DNA of 64,000 nt, from the NCBI RefSeq assembly GCF_039528515.1, contig NZ_BAAALT010000059.1, positions 1 through 64,000 on the forward strand, in the 5' to 3' direction. Position numbers and translations under genes: made by a program. Each line of letters starts with the position of its first letter. Within the stretch, counting starts at the first letter, position 1. Under the pieces are notes generated by a model. The model did no database searches and was not told the DNA's origin. It worked only from the letters and a program-made list of their open reading frames with translations. This document shows, in pieces, positions 10,645 to 19,166 of the stretch. The DNA comes from Luedemannella flava. GTDB taxonomy: Bacteria; Actinomycetota; Actinomycetes; Mycobacteriales; Micromonosporaceae.

Positions 10645-12560
10645 GACACGATCCCCGCCTCCTGGGGGGACCGCTCGGGCGGCCACAGCCAGCGCGCCAG
10701 GGTGCCGGCGAGGACGGTCGCGCCCATCCCGGCGACCCAGTACCAGCCCCACAGGAGACCGAGCACGAGGACGAGGATCCCGACGGCCGTGATCAACGGC
10801 ATGAGTGACTCCTCCGGCATGTCGGTGTCGCGTTCGTGCTGTCCGTCCAGCTCACTGGTCTGTGGGGTGCGGTGCCCGGACAACGCCTCGCCGCGCGCGA
10901 GGCCGTCGCGGGTACGCCGGTCCCACATCGGGTGCACGCTGTGCACCTGCGGGATGACCGCGAAGTTGTACGGTCTGGGTGGCGAGCTGGTGGCCCACTC
11001 CAGGGTGTCGGCCTCCCATGGGTCGGGCGGCGCGGGCGGTCCCCACCGGATGGCGCGCACCACAGAGGTCAGCACCAGCAACAGTCCGATGGCGAGCACG
11101 TACGCGCCGACCGTGGCTATGAGGTTCCACGCGTCCCAGCCCAGTCCGGTGGGATAGGTGTACACCCGGCGCGGCATGCCGAAGAGGCCGCTGACGTGCA
11201 TGGGCAGGAAGGTCGTGTTGAACCCGACGAACACCAGCCAGAACGCCCACCTCCCGAGCCGCTCGGCGTACATCCGGCCGGTGAACTTGGGCAGCCAGAA
11301 GTAGATTCCGGCGATCATCGGGAACACCGCCCCGCCGAAGAGCACGTAGTGGAAGTGCGCCACCACGAAGTACGAGTCGGTGACCTGCTGGTCGAACGCC
11401 GTGATGGCGAACATGACGCCGGTGAACCCGCCGAGTACAAACGTCACGACGAACCCGACGACGAACAGGAACGGCGTACGCGCCCGGATCTGTCCCTTCA
11501 GCATCGTCGCGAGCCACGCGAAGATCTGGATGCCGGACGGGATCGTGATGAGGGTGCTGGCCGCACTGAAGAAGCTGTACGACAGTTGGGGCAGTCCGGT
11601 GGCGAACATGTGGTGCACCCACACGCCGAACGAGATGATCGCGATCGTCACGATGGACAGCACCATCAGCGGGTACGCCGCGACCCCGCGCCGGCAGAAC
11701 GCCGGCAGGACGGCCGACACGATGCCCAGGGCCGGCATGACGATGATGTATACGTCCGGATGCCCGAAGATCCAGAAGAGGTGCTGCCAGAGCAGCGTGT
11801 TGCCGCCGTGGGCCGGGTCGAAGAAGTGGGTGCCGAACCGCCGGTCGAGGAACAGCATCGCGTTGGCGAGGTTGAGTGCCGGCAGGGCGAAGACCACCAT
11901 GAACGAGGTGCCCACGATGGCCCAGACGAACAGCGGCACCCGGTTGAGCGACATGCCCGGCGCCCGCAGCTTCAGCGCGGTGACGATGAAGTTGATCGCC
12001 CCGGCCGTGGTGGAGACGCCGAGGAACAGCAGGCCCAGGCAGTACACGTCCAGGTTGATTCCGGCCGAGTACGGGCGGTCCGTCAGGGGTACGTAACCGA
12101 ACCAGCCGCCGTCCGGTGCCGCGCCGACGAACTGGCTGGCGAACATCACGGACCCCGCGAAGACGAACACCCAGTACCCGAACGCGTTGAGTCGCGGGAA
12201 CGCCATGTCCCGCGCACCGATCATGAGCGGCACGAGGAAGTTGCCGAACCCGAAGAACATCGGCGTCGCGAACAGGAAGATCATCGCGGTGCCGTGCATG
12301 GTGAACAGCTGGTTGTACTCCTCCGGCGAGAGCAGGGTGCTGTTCGGGCGGGCCAACTGCGTACGCATGATCATCGCGTCCGTGCCGGCGATGATGAAGA
12401 AGATCCCTGCGGTCACCATGTACCGGCGGCCGATGCGCTTGTGGTCCACCGTGGCGAACCAGCTGTGCAGCGACGGCCGCTCCCCCCACTCGCGCTCCAG
12501 GTGGGCGATGTCGCGCGGGCCGACTCCCGTCCGAAGCTGCTCAGCGGTGCTCACGGTCAT
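10641..12560 (-). CDS. ctaD: Cytochrome c oxidase subunit I with C-terminal extension
   Basis: CtaD is the catalytic subunit carrying heme a, heme a3 and CuB. The 639-aa protein shows HPDVYI (the CuB His and cross-linked Tyr), VWVHHMF (CuB histidines) and HFHYVLF (heme a3/a ligands). After the canonical core, about residues 575-639 add a linker and two short hydrophobic segments, resembling a fused subunit IV/CtaF-like piece. ATG 12560 has a GGGAG ribosome site. ctaC lies 30 bases upstream and ctaE overlaps the stop. Confidence 0.95.
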   Translation of the reverse strand: MTVSTAEQLRTGVGPRDIAHLEREWGERPSLHSWFATVDHKRIGRRYMVTAGIFFIIAGTDAMIMRTQLARPNSTLLSPEEYNQLFTMHGTAMIFLFATPMFFGFGNFLVPLMIGARDMAFPRLNAFGYWVFVFAGSVMFASQFVGAAPDGGWFGYVPLTDRPYSAGINLDVYCLGLLFLGVSTTAGAINFIVTALKLRAPGMSLNRVPLFVWAIVGTSFMVVFALPALNLANAMLFLDRRFGTHFFDPAHGGNTLLWQHLFWIFGHPDVYIIVMPALGIVSAVLPAFCRRGVAAYPLMVLSIVTIAIISFGVWVHHMFATGLPQLSYSFFSAASTLITIPSGIQIFAWLATMLKGQIRARTPFLFVVGFVVTFVLGGFTGVMFAITAFDQQVTDSYFVVAHFHYVLFGGAVFPMIAGIYFWLPKFTGRMYAERLGRWAFWLVFVGFNTTFLPMHVSGLFGMPRRVYTYPTGLGWDAWNLIATVGAYVLAIGLLLVLTSVVRAIRWGPPAPPDPWEADTLEWATSSPPRPYNFAVIPQVHSVHPMWDRRTRDGLARGEALSGHRTPQTSELDGQHERDTDMPEESLMPLITAVGILVLVLGLLWGWYWVAGMGATVLAGTLARWLWPPERSPQEAGIVS

Positions 12561-12590
12561 GCGGCTCCCTGCGTGTGGTTACGGTGCGGC

Positions 12591-13607
12591 CTAGCCGAGG
12601 GACCGCAGGTAGGCGATGAGGTCGGGGAGGTCACCGGGCGCCACCGGCTGAGGTGGCATGGCGTTGCCCGGCTTGATCGTCTGCGAGTTCACAATCCAGC
12701 CGCCGAGGTGGCCCGGGTCGTTGGGCGCGGCGCCCGCGCCGAGACTCCACCGGCCGCCCACGTTGGTGAGGTCGGGCCCGACCGTGGCCGTGGCGGACGT
12801 CCCGCGCACCGTGTGGCACGTCGCGCAGGCGCTGCGCGCGAAGACAGCCCGGCCACGTTGTTCGGCGTCCGTCAGCGGCTCATCGGTGGGCGGCACGAGG
12901 CCCGCGAGCCAACTGTCGAACTGCGGCCGCGACTCCGCAATGACCAGCAGCGCCATGAACGCGTGCTGCTGTCCGCAGTACTCCGCACACTGTCCGCGGT
13001 AGCGCCCGGGACGGTCCGCGCGCAGCCAGGTGGAGTTCACCTTGCCCGCGATGAGGTCCGTCTTGGGCATCAGCTGCGGCACCCAGAAGCTGTGCTGCAC
13101 GTCCGCGGTCGTGAGCCGGATCCGTACCGATTCCCCCACGGGAATGTGAATCTCGTTGGCGGTGACGGCCTGCGGCCGGTCGGGATAATGGATTTCCCAC
13201 CACCACCGGTGCCCCACCACATCGACATTGACTGTGGGTTCGTCGTCCGGGGCGGCGAGGGCGTTGAGGTCGCGCAGTCCCACGCCGTAGACGAGGATCA
13301 GGATGAGCAACGGAACCACGACGCCCAGCGCGCTGATGAAGCCGACCGCGTCGCCGTCCTTGATCCGCACGCGCGAGCGCCGCCTGCGCCAGAGGGCCCA
13401 GCCGAGCAGCGCCATCACCTCGACGAAGATGCCCATGGAGATGCCGAAGAACAGCCACCAGAGCCCTTCCGTGCGGCGGGCGCCCGGACCGACCGCGTCC
13501 AGGGTCGACTGCTGACCCCCACTACAGCCCGTAAGCGAGAAGACAAGCGCCAGCACACCGGCGCTGGCCGAAGCCCACAGAAGACGCGTTGATACCGAGC
13601 GGCGCAT
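12591..13607 (-). CDS. ctaC: Cytochrome c oxidase subunit II fused to cytochrome c (caa3 type)
   Basis: This is the electron-entry subunit of the oxidase. The 338-aa product has a lipobox (LTGC, Cys28), two transmembrane helices (about 48-72 and 90-112), and a cupredoxin domain with CuA ligands His172, Cys207, Cys211 and His215. A cytochrome c domain follows (Cys261-x2-Cys264-His265, CATCH). The fused cytochrome is the hallmark of caa3 oxidases and is absent from the usual actinobacterial aa3 CtaC. ATG 13607 has a strong GGAGGGAGGA site and begins the nine-gene leftward operon. Confidence 0.93.
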   Translation of the reverse strand: MRRSVSTRLLWASASAGVLALVFSLTGCSGGQQSTLDAVGPGARRTEGLWWLFFGISMGIFVEVMALLGWALWRRRRSRVRIKDGDAVGFISALGVVVPLLILILVYGVGLRDLNALAAPDDEPTVNVDVVGHRWWWEIHYPDRPQAVTANEIHIPVGESVRIRLTTADVQHSFWVPQLMPKTDLIAGKVNSTWLRADRPGRYRGQCAEYCGQQHAFMALLVIAESRPQFDSWLAGLVPPTDEPLTDAEQRGRAVFARSACATCHTVRGTSATATVGPDLTNVGGRWSLGAGAAPNDPGHLGGWIVNSQTIKPGNAMPPQPVAPGDLPDLIAYLRSLG

Positions 13608-13737
13608 CCGTCCTCCCTCCACCGCGGTCCGCGCTCTTCCCTGTTCCTGGCCAGCTAAACACCCAGTCCGGCACACAAAGATCAGAATGGCGCGTTTGAC
13701 GCATATCCCGGGCGTGGCGTGTCGGCGCGTCGAAAGG

Positions 13738-14694
13738 TCAGACGCTTGCCGACCAGGCCCTGCCGGACCCGTCCACCGTCACCGAGACCTGTACGACATG
13801 CGGGCTGGCGAGGACTGCCGAACGGAGGTCGCCCACCCGCCCGACGAGGTCGCCCGCGGACGCCTCGCTGGCGGCCGGGGTGGGCACCACCCAGACGTTG
13901 ACCAGCAACCGGGAGGGACCGACGTAGACCGCCTGCAGGCGTGGGATGTCGTCCACCCACTCCGCACGAAGCACGAGTGCACGGATCGGATCCAGCACGT
14001 CGGCCGGCGCGGACTCATCGAGCAGCAGGGCCTTCGACCGCCGGGCGAGCAGATACGCCACGACGATGAGCAGGACCCCGATGCCCATGCTGCCGATGGC
14101 GTCCCACTGTGCCCACCCGGTCAGCTCGTGCAACAGGAGCGCGACCAGGGCGATCCCCAGACCTATCAGCGCCGCGCTGTCCTCCAGGAACACCGTCGTC
14201 GCACTCGGGTCCGAGGCCCGGCGCAGGTGCTCGGACATCGAACGCTCGCGCGCGCGGGCTCCCGCACGGAGCTGCCTACGGGCCACGGTCCACGAATACC
14301 CCTCGAATACGGCGGCCACCAGCAGGACGCCGACTCCGACCAGCCACGAGTCCAACGGTTCGGGGAGTAACAAGCTCCGGATTCCTTCGCCGATCGACAG
14401 GGCGCCCCCGACGAGGAAAATGCCGAGCGCCGCGAGGAACGCCCAGAAGAACCGTTCCTGGCCGTACCCGAACGGGTGTCGCTCGTCGGCCTGCTTCTTC
14501 GAGCGGCGCAACCCGACGAACAACAGCAGTTCGTTGCCGCTGTCCGCCACCGAGTGGGCGGCCTCGGCCCACATCGACGCGGACCCGGTGAACAGCGCGG
14601 CGATAATCTTGGCCGTGGCGATACTGGCGTTGGCGATCACCGCCACCACCACGGTTCTCGTGCTCTCGCCGCCCGACTCCGTCCGGTTCTTCAC
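13738..14694 (-). CDS. Cation diffusion facilitator family transporter
   Basis: CDF proteins export divalent metals such as Zn, Co, Mn or Fe(II) in exchange for protons. The 318-aa protein has six predicted helices with the metal-site motifs HSVAD in helix 2 and LEDSAAL in helix 5, then a C-terminal cytoplasmic domain. The metal cannot be read from sequence with confidence. The start is a GTG at 14694 without a strong ribosome site, so a nearby start is possible. It is divergent from the GH15 gene and stands apart from the cta operon. Confidence 0.9.
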   Translation of the reverse strand: MKNRTESGGESTRTVVVAVIANASIATAKIIAALFTGSASMWAEAAHSVADSGNELLLFVGLRRSKKQADERHPFGYGQERFFWAFLAALGIFLVGGALSIGEGIRSLLLPEPLDSWLVGVGVLLVAAVFEGYSWTVARRQLRAGARARERSMSEHLRRASDPSATTVFLEDSAALIGLGIALVALLLHELTGWAQWDAIGSMGIGVLLIVVAYLLARRSKALLLDESAPADVLDPIRALVLRAEWVDDIPRLQAVYVGPSRLLVNVWVVPTPAASEASAGDLVGRVGDLRSAVLASPHVVQVSVTVDGSGRAWSASV

Positions 14695-14742
14695 GAGCGC
14701 CGACTACCCCATCCCACACCGCGTACACGCCCTAGCTTTCCT

Positions 14743-14765
14743 GCGAAACGACGGACTCGTTTCGC
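14743..14765. promoter_or_regulatory. Inverted repeat between the CDF and GH15 genes
   Basis: A perfect 9-bp inverted repeat with a 5-base spacer (GCGAAACGA-cggac-TCGTTTCGC) lies in the divergent intergenic region, about 75 bases before the GH15 start and 50 bases before the CDF start. The symmetry and position suggest an operator for a dimeric regulator. A weak hairpin without function is the alternative. Confidence 0.45.
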
Positions 14766-14840
14766 GCGAACCGCGACGGGTAGGCCGGTGGAGTTCCGGT
14801 GGCTTCCGACCGGCCGCTGGGTGACCGACAGGGGGGAACG

Positions 14841-16640
14841 ATGGCGGGGCGGATCGAGGACTACGGCGTCATCGGTGATCTTCAGACCGCGTGCCTGATC
14901 GGCCGCGACGGCTCGATGGACTGGCTGTGCATGCCGCGCTTCGACTCCCCCGCGTGCTTCGCCGCCCTGCTCGGCGACGATCGGCACGGGTACTGGCGGT
15001 TGTCGCCCGCAAGCGGGGGCTCTGCCTCCCGGCGCCGGTACCGCGACGACACGCTCATCCTCGAGTCGGAGTGGGACACACCGGAGGGATGCGTCCGGGT
15101 GGTGGACGCCATGCCGCCGCGCGGCCGGGCGCCGGACGTCGTCCGGGTCGTGGAGGGCGTGTCCGGCCGGGTGCCCATGCGTATGCAGATGCGGCCGCGC
15201 TTCGACTACGGTCGGATCTCGCCATGGGTCCGCCTCCACGAGGGGCGGCTCACCGCGATCGCCGGGCCGGACGCGCTCGACCTGAGCACTCCCGTAGAGC
15301 TGTTCGAGAAGGATCGGACGACATACGCCGACTTCGCCGTGGCGGCCGGCGACCGGGTTCCGTTCGTGCTCACGTACCGACCCTCGCACGAGCCGGCGCC
15401 GCCGCCCGTGAACGCCGGTCGGGCCATCGCGGACACCGAACGGTTCTGGCGTGACTGGCTGGGCCATCTCACCTACCGCGGCGGGTGGGCCGGTCCTGTG
15501 CGCCGCTCCCTGATCATCCTCAAGGCGCTGACGTACGCGCCGACCGGCGGGATTGTGGCCGCGGCCACGACATCTCTGCCCGAGGAGCCGGGCGGATCGC
15601 GCAACTGGGACTACCGGTACTGCTGGCTACGTGATGCCACGTTCGTCCTGCAGGCGCTGCTGGGCACCGGGTTTCTCGCGGAGGCCCGGGCCTGGCGCGA
15701 GTGGCTGCTCCGAGCCGCCGCGGGTGAGCCCGCCGATCTCCAGATCATGTACGGCCTGGACGGCACCCGCCGCGTGATGGAGTACACCGCCGACTGGTTG
15801 CCGGGCTACCAGGGGGCCACCCCGGTACGCCTGGGGAATGCGGCGGCCGGCCAGTTCCAGCTCGATGTGTGGGGCGAGGTGCTCAACGAGCTGCATCTGG
15901 CCCGCGAGGCGGGCCTGAGCACTACCGATGACGCATGGGACCTGCAGCGGGCCCTGTTGGACTATCTGGAAAGTCACTGGGAAGATCCGGACAACGGCCT
16001 GTGGGAGGTTCGCGGACCGCGTCGCCCGTTCGTGCACTCCAAGGTCATGGCGTGGGCGGGCCTGGACCGGGCGATCCACGCGGTCGAGGCGTACGGACTG
16101 GACGGGCCGACGGACCTGTGGGCGCGTGCCCGCGAGCAGATCCATAACGAGGTGTGTGCGCGCGGCTACGACGCCGAGCGCAACACGTTCACGCAGTTCT
16201 ACGGCTCTGCCGGCCTTGACGCCGCGCTGCTGCTGATCCCCCGCGTCGGGTTCCTCCCCTGGTCGGATCCCCGCGTGGTGGGGACGGTGGACGCCGTACA
16301 GCGCGAGCTGTCGCAGGACGGGCTGCTGTGGCGCTACCACCCGGATGCCGACGGCGGGGTCGACGGTCTGGCTGGCGCGGAAGGCGCCTTCGTCGCGTGC
16401 GGTTTCTGGCTCGCCGAGGCGCTGCACGGCATCGGGCGCCCGCAGCAGGCGCGTGCCGTGTTCGACCGCTCGCTCGGCACGGCGAACGACCTGGGCCTGC
16501 TCAGCGAGGAGTACTCGCCGACGACGGGCCGGCAGCTGGGCAATACGCCGCAGGCATTCAGCCACGTCGGGCTCATCAACGCGGTACGGCGCCTGTCCGC
16601 GCCCGCGTCGGCTGGTGCCGCCATGGCGGCCCCAGGGTAA
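14841..16640 (+). CDS. Glycoside hydrolase family 15 protein (trehalase/glucoamylase-like)
   Basis: This cytoplasmic inverting hydrolase probably acts on trehalose or alpha-glucans; mycobacterial relatives of this class act as trehalases. The 599-aa protein has the N-terminal beta-sandwich domain (starting IEDYGVIGDLQTACLIG, with DWLCMPRFDSPA) and an (alpha/alpha)6 barrel with the signature NWDYRYCWLRDA and the late motif GNTPQAFSHVGLI. ATG 14841 has a GGGGGGAA ribosome site; the frame is open to 14799, but that part lacks a site. No signal peptide is visible. Substrate is inferred from family only. Confidence 0.9.
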   Translation: MAGRIEDYGVIGDLQTACLIGRDGSMDWLCMPRFDSPACFAALLGDDRHGYWRLSPASGGSASRRRYRDDTLILESEWDTPEGCVRVVDAMPPRGRAPDVVRVVEGVSGRVPMRMQMRPRFDYGRISPWVRLHEGRLTAIAGPDALDLSTPVELFEKDRTTYADFAVAAGDRVPFVLTYRPSHEPAPPPVNAGRAIADTERFWRDWLGHLTYRGGWAGPVRRSLIILKALTYAPTGGIVAAATTSLPEEPGGSRNWDYRYCWLRDATFVLQALLGTGFLAEARAWREWLLRAAAGEPADLQIMYGLDGTRRVMEYTADWLPGYQGATPVRLGNAAAGQFQLDVWGEVLNELHLAREAGLSTTDDAWDLQRALLDYLESHWEDPDNGLWEVRGPRRPFVHSKVMAWAGLDRAIHAVEAYGLDGPTDLWARAREQIHNEVCARGYDAERNTFTQFYGSAGLDAALLLIPRVGFLPWSDPRVVGTVDAVQRELSQDGLLWRYHPDADGGVDGLAGAEGAFVACGFWLAEALHGIGRPQQARAVFDRSLGTANDLGLLSEEYSPTTGRQLGNTPQAFSHVGLINAVRRLSAPASAGAAMAAPG

Positions 16641-16767
16641 TCGGCGGCATCATGTCCACCACGGGCGACACATTTTCCCGGAGCACCGGACGCGCCGCGG
16701 GATCGACGCGGACCCGCTCGCGGGCCACGGTGGGCAGTAGGACCTGCCGAAAAGAAGGGGGTGGACG

Positions 16768-17349
16768 GTGCCACTGGGCTTGAGCTGGAGCGACGCGGTC
16801 GGGATCGTGATATCGGCGGTCAGCGTCTACGTGGCCCTGCTCCTGCTCATCCGCGTATTCGGCCAGCGTTCGTTGGCCGCCATGTCGAGCGTCGATCTGG
16901 CGGCGATCGTCGCGATAGGCCCGGTCGCGGGTCGCGCCATTCTGGGCTACACGCCGTCGCTGCTCGCCGGGATGATCGGCGTCACCACGCTGTTCGTCAC
17001 GCAGACGCTCGTCCGGGCACTGGGCCGAAGGTCGCCTCTGGAACGTCTGGTCGCCAACCGGCCGATACTGGTTCTGGCGCGCGGGAAGGTCCTCCACGAT
17101 GGACTGCATCGTGCCGGGATGCGGGAGGGTGACCTGCGCCTCAAGCTGCGCGCGTCGGGCGTCGGCAGCTACCACGAGGTGACCGCGGTGATCGTTGAGC
17201 GCACCGGGACGATCAGCGTGATACGGCGGGGCGAGCCGATCGCCACTGACGTCCTTCACGACGTGGTGGGACACGAAGTGCTGACGACGCCACCGGACAG
17301 GTCGGCCGCCTCGGCCTGTCGAGTGCATGGACCGCGACCCGGCGGGTAG
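16768..17349 (+). CDS. DUF421 (YetF-like) membrane protein
   Basis: DUF421 proteins have a short membrane domain and a small cytoplasmic domain of unsettled function. This 193-aa protein has three hydrophobic segments in the first 95 residues, the RVFGQRSLAAMSS motif typical of the family, and a C-terminal domain with L-A-R-G-K and G-L-H-R-A-G-M segments. GTG 16768 follows a purine-rich stretch (AAAGAAGGGGG). The last 20 residues (RSAASACRVHGPRPGG) look unconserved. A shorter relative occurs at 32,952-33,467. Confidence 0.85.
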   Translation: MPLGLSWSDAVGIVISAVSVYVALLLLIRVFGQRSLAAMSSVDLAAIVAIGPVAGRAILGYTPSLLAGMIGVTTLFVTQTLVRALGRRSPLERLVANRPILVLARGKVLHDGLHRAGMREGDLRLKLRASGVGSYHEVTAVIVERTGTISVIRRGEPIATDVLHDVVGHEVLTTPPDRSAASACRVHGPRPGG

Positions 17350-17391
17350 CACCATGTCGTTGGACCTGCCGCACGGGTCAGGAGGCACGAT

Positions 17392-18078
17392 ATGGCGCCG
17401 CAATGGTTGACCGTTGTCGCGTGGGCGGCGCTCGCCACCGGCCTCGTGTGCGCCCTCGCGGTGATCATCGACATTCGTGGGCTCGGGTACCGGCAGCGGA
17501 TGCCGATCATGGGGTGGGTCTGGCCGGTGAACGCTGTCTATCTTGGCCCGCTCGCACTGTGGGCCTACTACCGGTTCGGGCGTCCGCGCAGCGGCCGGTG
17601 GCGGGCCGAGCACGGTGACCCGCCGGACACGCCCGACTGGGCGACGACCGGGATCGGCGTCATGCACTGCGGCGCCGGCTGCACGCTCGGCGACATCATC
17701 GCCGAGTCGGCGATCTTCATGCTCGGTGTCGCCATAGCCGGCCGGGCGATCTGGGCCGAGTATGTCGGCGACTACGCGCTCGCCCTGCTGCTCGGCATCG
17801 CGTTCCAGTACTTCGCCATCGCCCCGATGCGTGGCCTGTCCCTGGGCAAGGGACTGTGGCAGGCCGCGAAGGCGGACGTCCTGTCCCTGACCGCGTTCGA
17901 GGTCGGACTGTTCGGGTGGATGGCCCTCATGGCTTTTGTGTTCTTCCCGGCGCCTGGTCTGCACCCCGACAGCGCGGCGTACTGGTTCCTCATGCAGGTC
18001 GGTATGATGCTCGGCTTTGTCACGGCGTACCCGGTGAACGCGTGGCTCATCCGCAAGGGCATCAAGGAGGCCATGTAA
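17392..18078 (+). CDS. DUF4396 membrane protein
   Basis: The 228-aa protein is a multi-spanning membrane protein of the DUF4396 family, which has no assigned reaction. The family signature MHCGAGCTLGD, with a His-Cys-x3-Cys arrangement, lies near residues 88-98. About six hydrophobic segments surround it. The paired cysteines next to a histidine suggest metal or redox chemistry, but this is inference. ATG 17392 has a good AGGAGGCACG site. It lies 42 bases after the DUF421 gene on the same strand and converges on the enolase-family gene. Confidence 0.85.
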   Translation: MAPQWLTVVAWAALATGLVCALAVIIDIRGLGYRQRMPIMGWVWPVNAVYLGPLALWAYYRFGRPRSGRWRAEHGDPPDTPDWATTGIGVMHCGAGCTLGDIIAESAIFMLGVAIAGRAIWAEYVGDYALALLLGIAFQYFAIAPMRGLSLGKGLWQAAKADVLSLTAFEVGLFGWMALMAFVFFPAPGLHPDSAAYWFLMQVGMMLGFVTAYPVNAWLIRKGIKEAM

Positions 18079-18086
18079 CGCCGACG

Positions 18087-19166
18087 CTACCCGACCCGCC
18101 ACCGCTCGGCGTCGGCGTCGCGGAAGCTGAGGCCGTTCCCCGGGCGGTCACCGTTGACGGCCGCAACACCGTTGTCGGCGCTGACGGCCCCGTCAAACAG
18201 CATCCGCTCGATGCGTACGTGGTCGTGGAACCATTCGAGGTGGCGCAGGTTCGGCGTCGCCGCCGCGATGGCCAGGTGCTGGTTCGGAGCGCAGTGCCCG
18301 GAGACGTCCAGCCCGTGAGCGGCGGCGACCGCGGCGGCGCGGGCGAACTCCGTGATGCCGCCGCAGCGCGTCACGTCGATCTGCAGGCAGTCCACGTGCG
18401 GGGCCATGCGCTCGAAGTAGACCAGGTCGTACCCGTACTCGCCGGCCGCGACGTCCGGAGCGACGGCGTGGCGCACCTCGTCGAGCCCGTGCAGGTCGTC
18501 GGAGCTGACGGGCTCCTCGAACCACCGAATGTCCAGGTCGGTCGCCGTACGCATGACGCGGATCGCCTGTTTGCGCCGGTAGCCGCCGTTGGCGTCCACG
18601 TAGAGTTCCGCGTCGCCGATCGTGGCCCGCGCGGCCGTCATGCGGGCCAGGTCACGTGCTTCCTCCGTACCCCAGGATTGCGCGATTTTGATTTTCACCC
18701 GGGGGATGCCCTGGTCGAGCACCCAGCCAGCGAGCTGCGCATGCTGGCGTTGCGCGTCGTACGTGGTGAACCCGCCGCTGCCGTAGACGGGCACCGCCGA
18801 GCGGACGGTGCCCAGCAGCCCGGAAAGGGGCATCCCGTGACGGTGCGCCTTGAGGTCCCACAGCGCGTTGTCGGCCGCGGACAGGGCCATGCCCGCCATG
18901 CCGGGCCGGCCGGCGTTGCGCAACCGGCGCTGCATGGCCACCCAGGCGCCCGGCACGTCGTCGGCGTCGATGTCCGCGGCCACGTCGGCCAGCGGACCGT
19001 TCACGACCTGCGCGATCGCCGCTGGGCCGTACGTCCATCCGATCCCCGTGCAGTCGTCGGCGCTCGCCGTGACGAGGACCAGGGTCGTGCTCGTCCACGC
19101 CATCGTCCCGTCGCCCTCCGGCGCGTCCGTCGGGACCGTGTACGCGCTGGCCTTCAGCGCAGGCAT
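18087..19166 (-). CDS. Enolase-superfamily enzyme (mandelate racemase/muconate lactonizing type)
   Basis: Members abstract a proton alpha to a carboxylate and dehydrate or isomerise acid sugars. This 359-aa protein keeps the KxK general-base motif (Lys158/Lys160, RVKIKI), metal ligands Asp191 (YVDANGG), Glu217 (WFEEP) and Glu243 (AGEYGYD), and a late His in SGHCAPNQH. This set fits a sugar-acid dehydratase, though the exact substrate is unknown. ATG 19166 overlaps the 3' end of the FAD/Fe-S gene by 13 bases, so the two are probably cotranscribed. Both may feed the pyruvate oxidase encoded upstream. Confidence 0.88.
   Translation of the reverse strand: MPALKASAYTVPTDAPEGDGTMAWTSTTLVLVTASADDCTGIGWTYGPAAIAQVVNGPLADVAADIDADDVPGAWVAMQRRLRNAGRPGMAGMALSAADNALWDLKAHRHGMPLSGLLGTVRSAVPVYGSGGFTTYDAQRQHAQLAGWVLDQGIPRVKIKIAQSWGTEEARDLARMTAARATIGDAELYVDANGGYRRKQAIRVMRTATDLDIRWFEEPVSSDDLHGLDEVRHAVAPDVAAGEYGYDLVYFERMAPHVDCLQIDVTRCGGITEFARAAAVAAAHGLDVSGHCAPNQHLAIAAATPNLRHLEWFHDHVRIERMLFDGAVSADNGVAAVNGDRPGNGLSFRDADAERWRVG

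Noticed and set aside
10836..13592. A 918-codon open frame on the plus strand opposite ctaD and ctaC
   Set aside because: It mirrors the third-position GC bias of the real genes. Its sequence is Glu/Arg/His-rich without domains, while the minus strand encodes textbook oxidase subunits.
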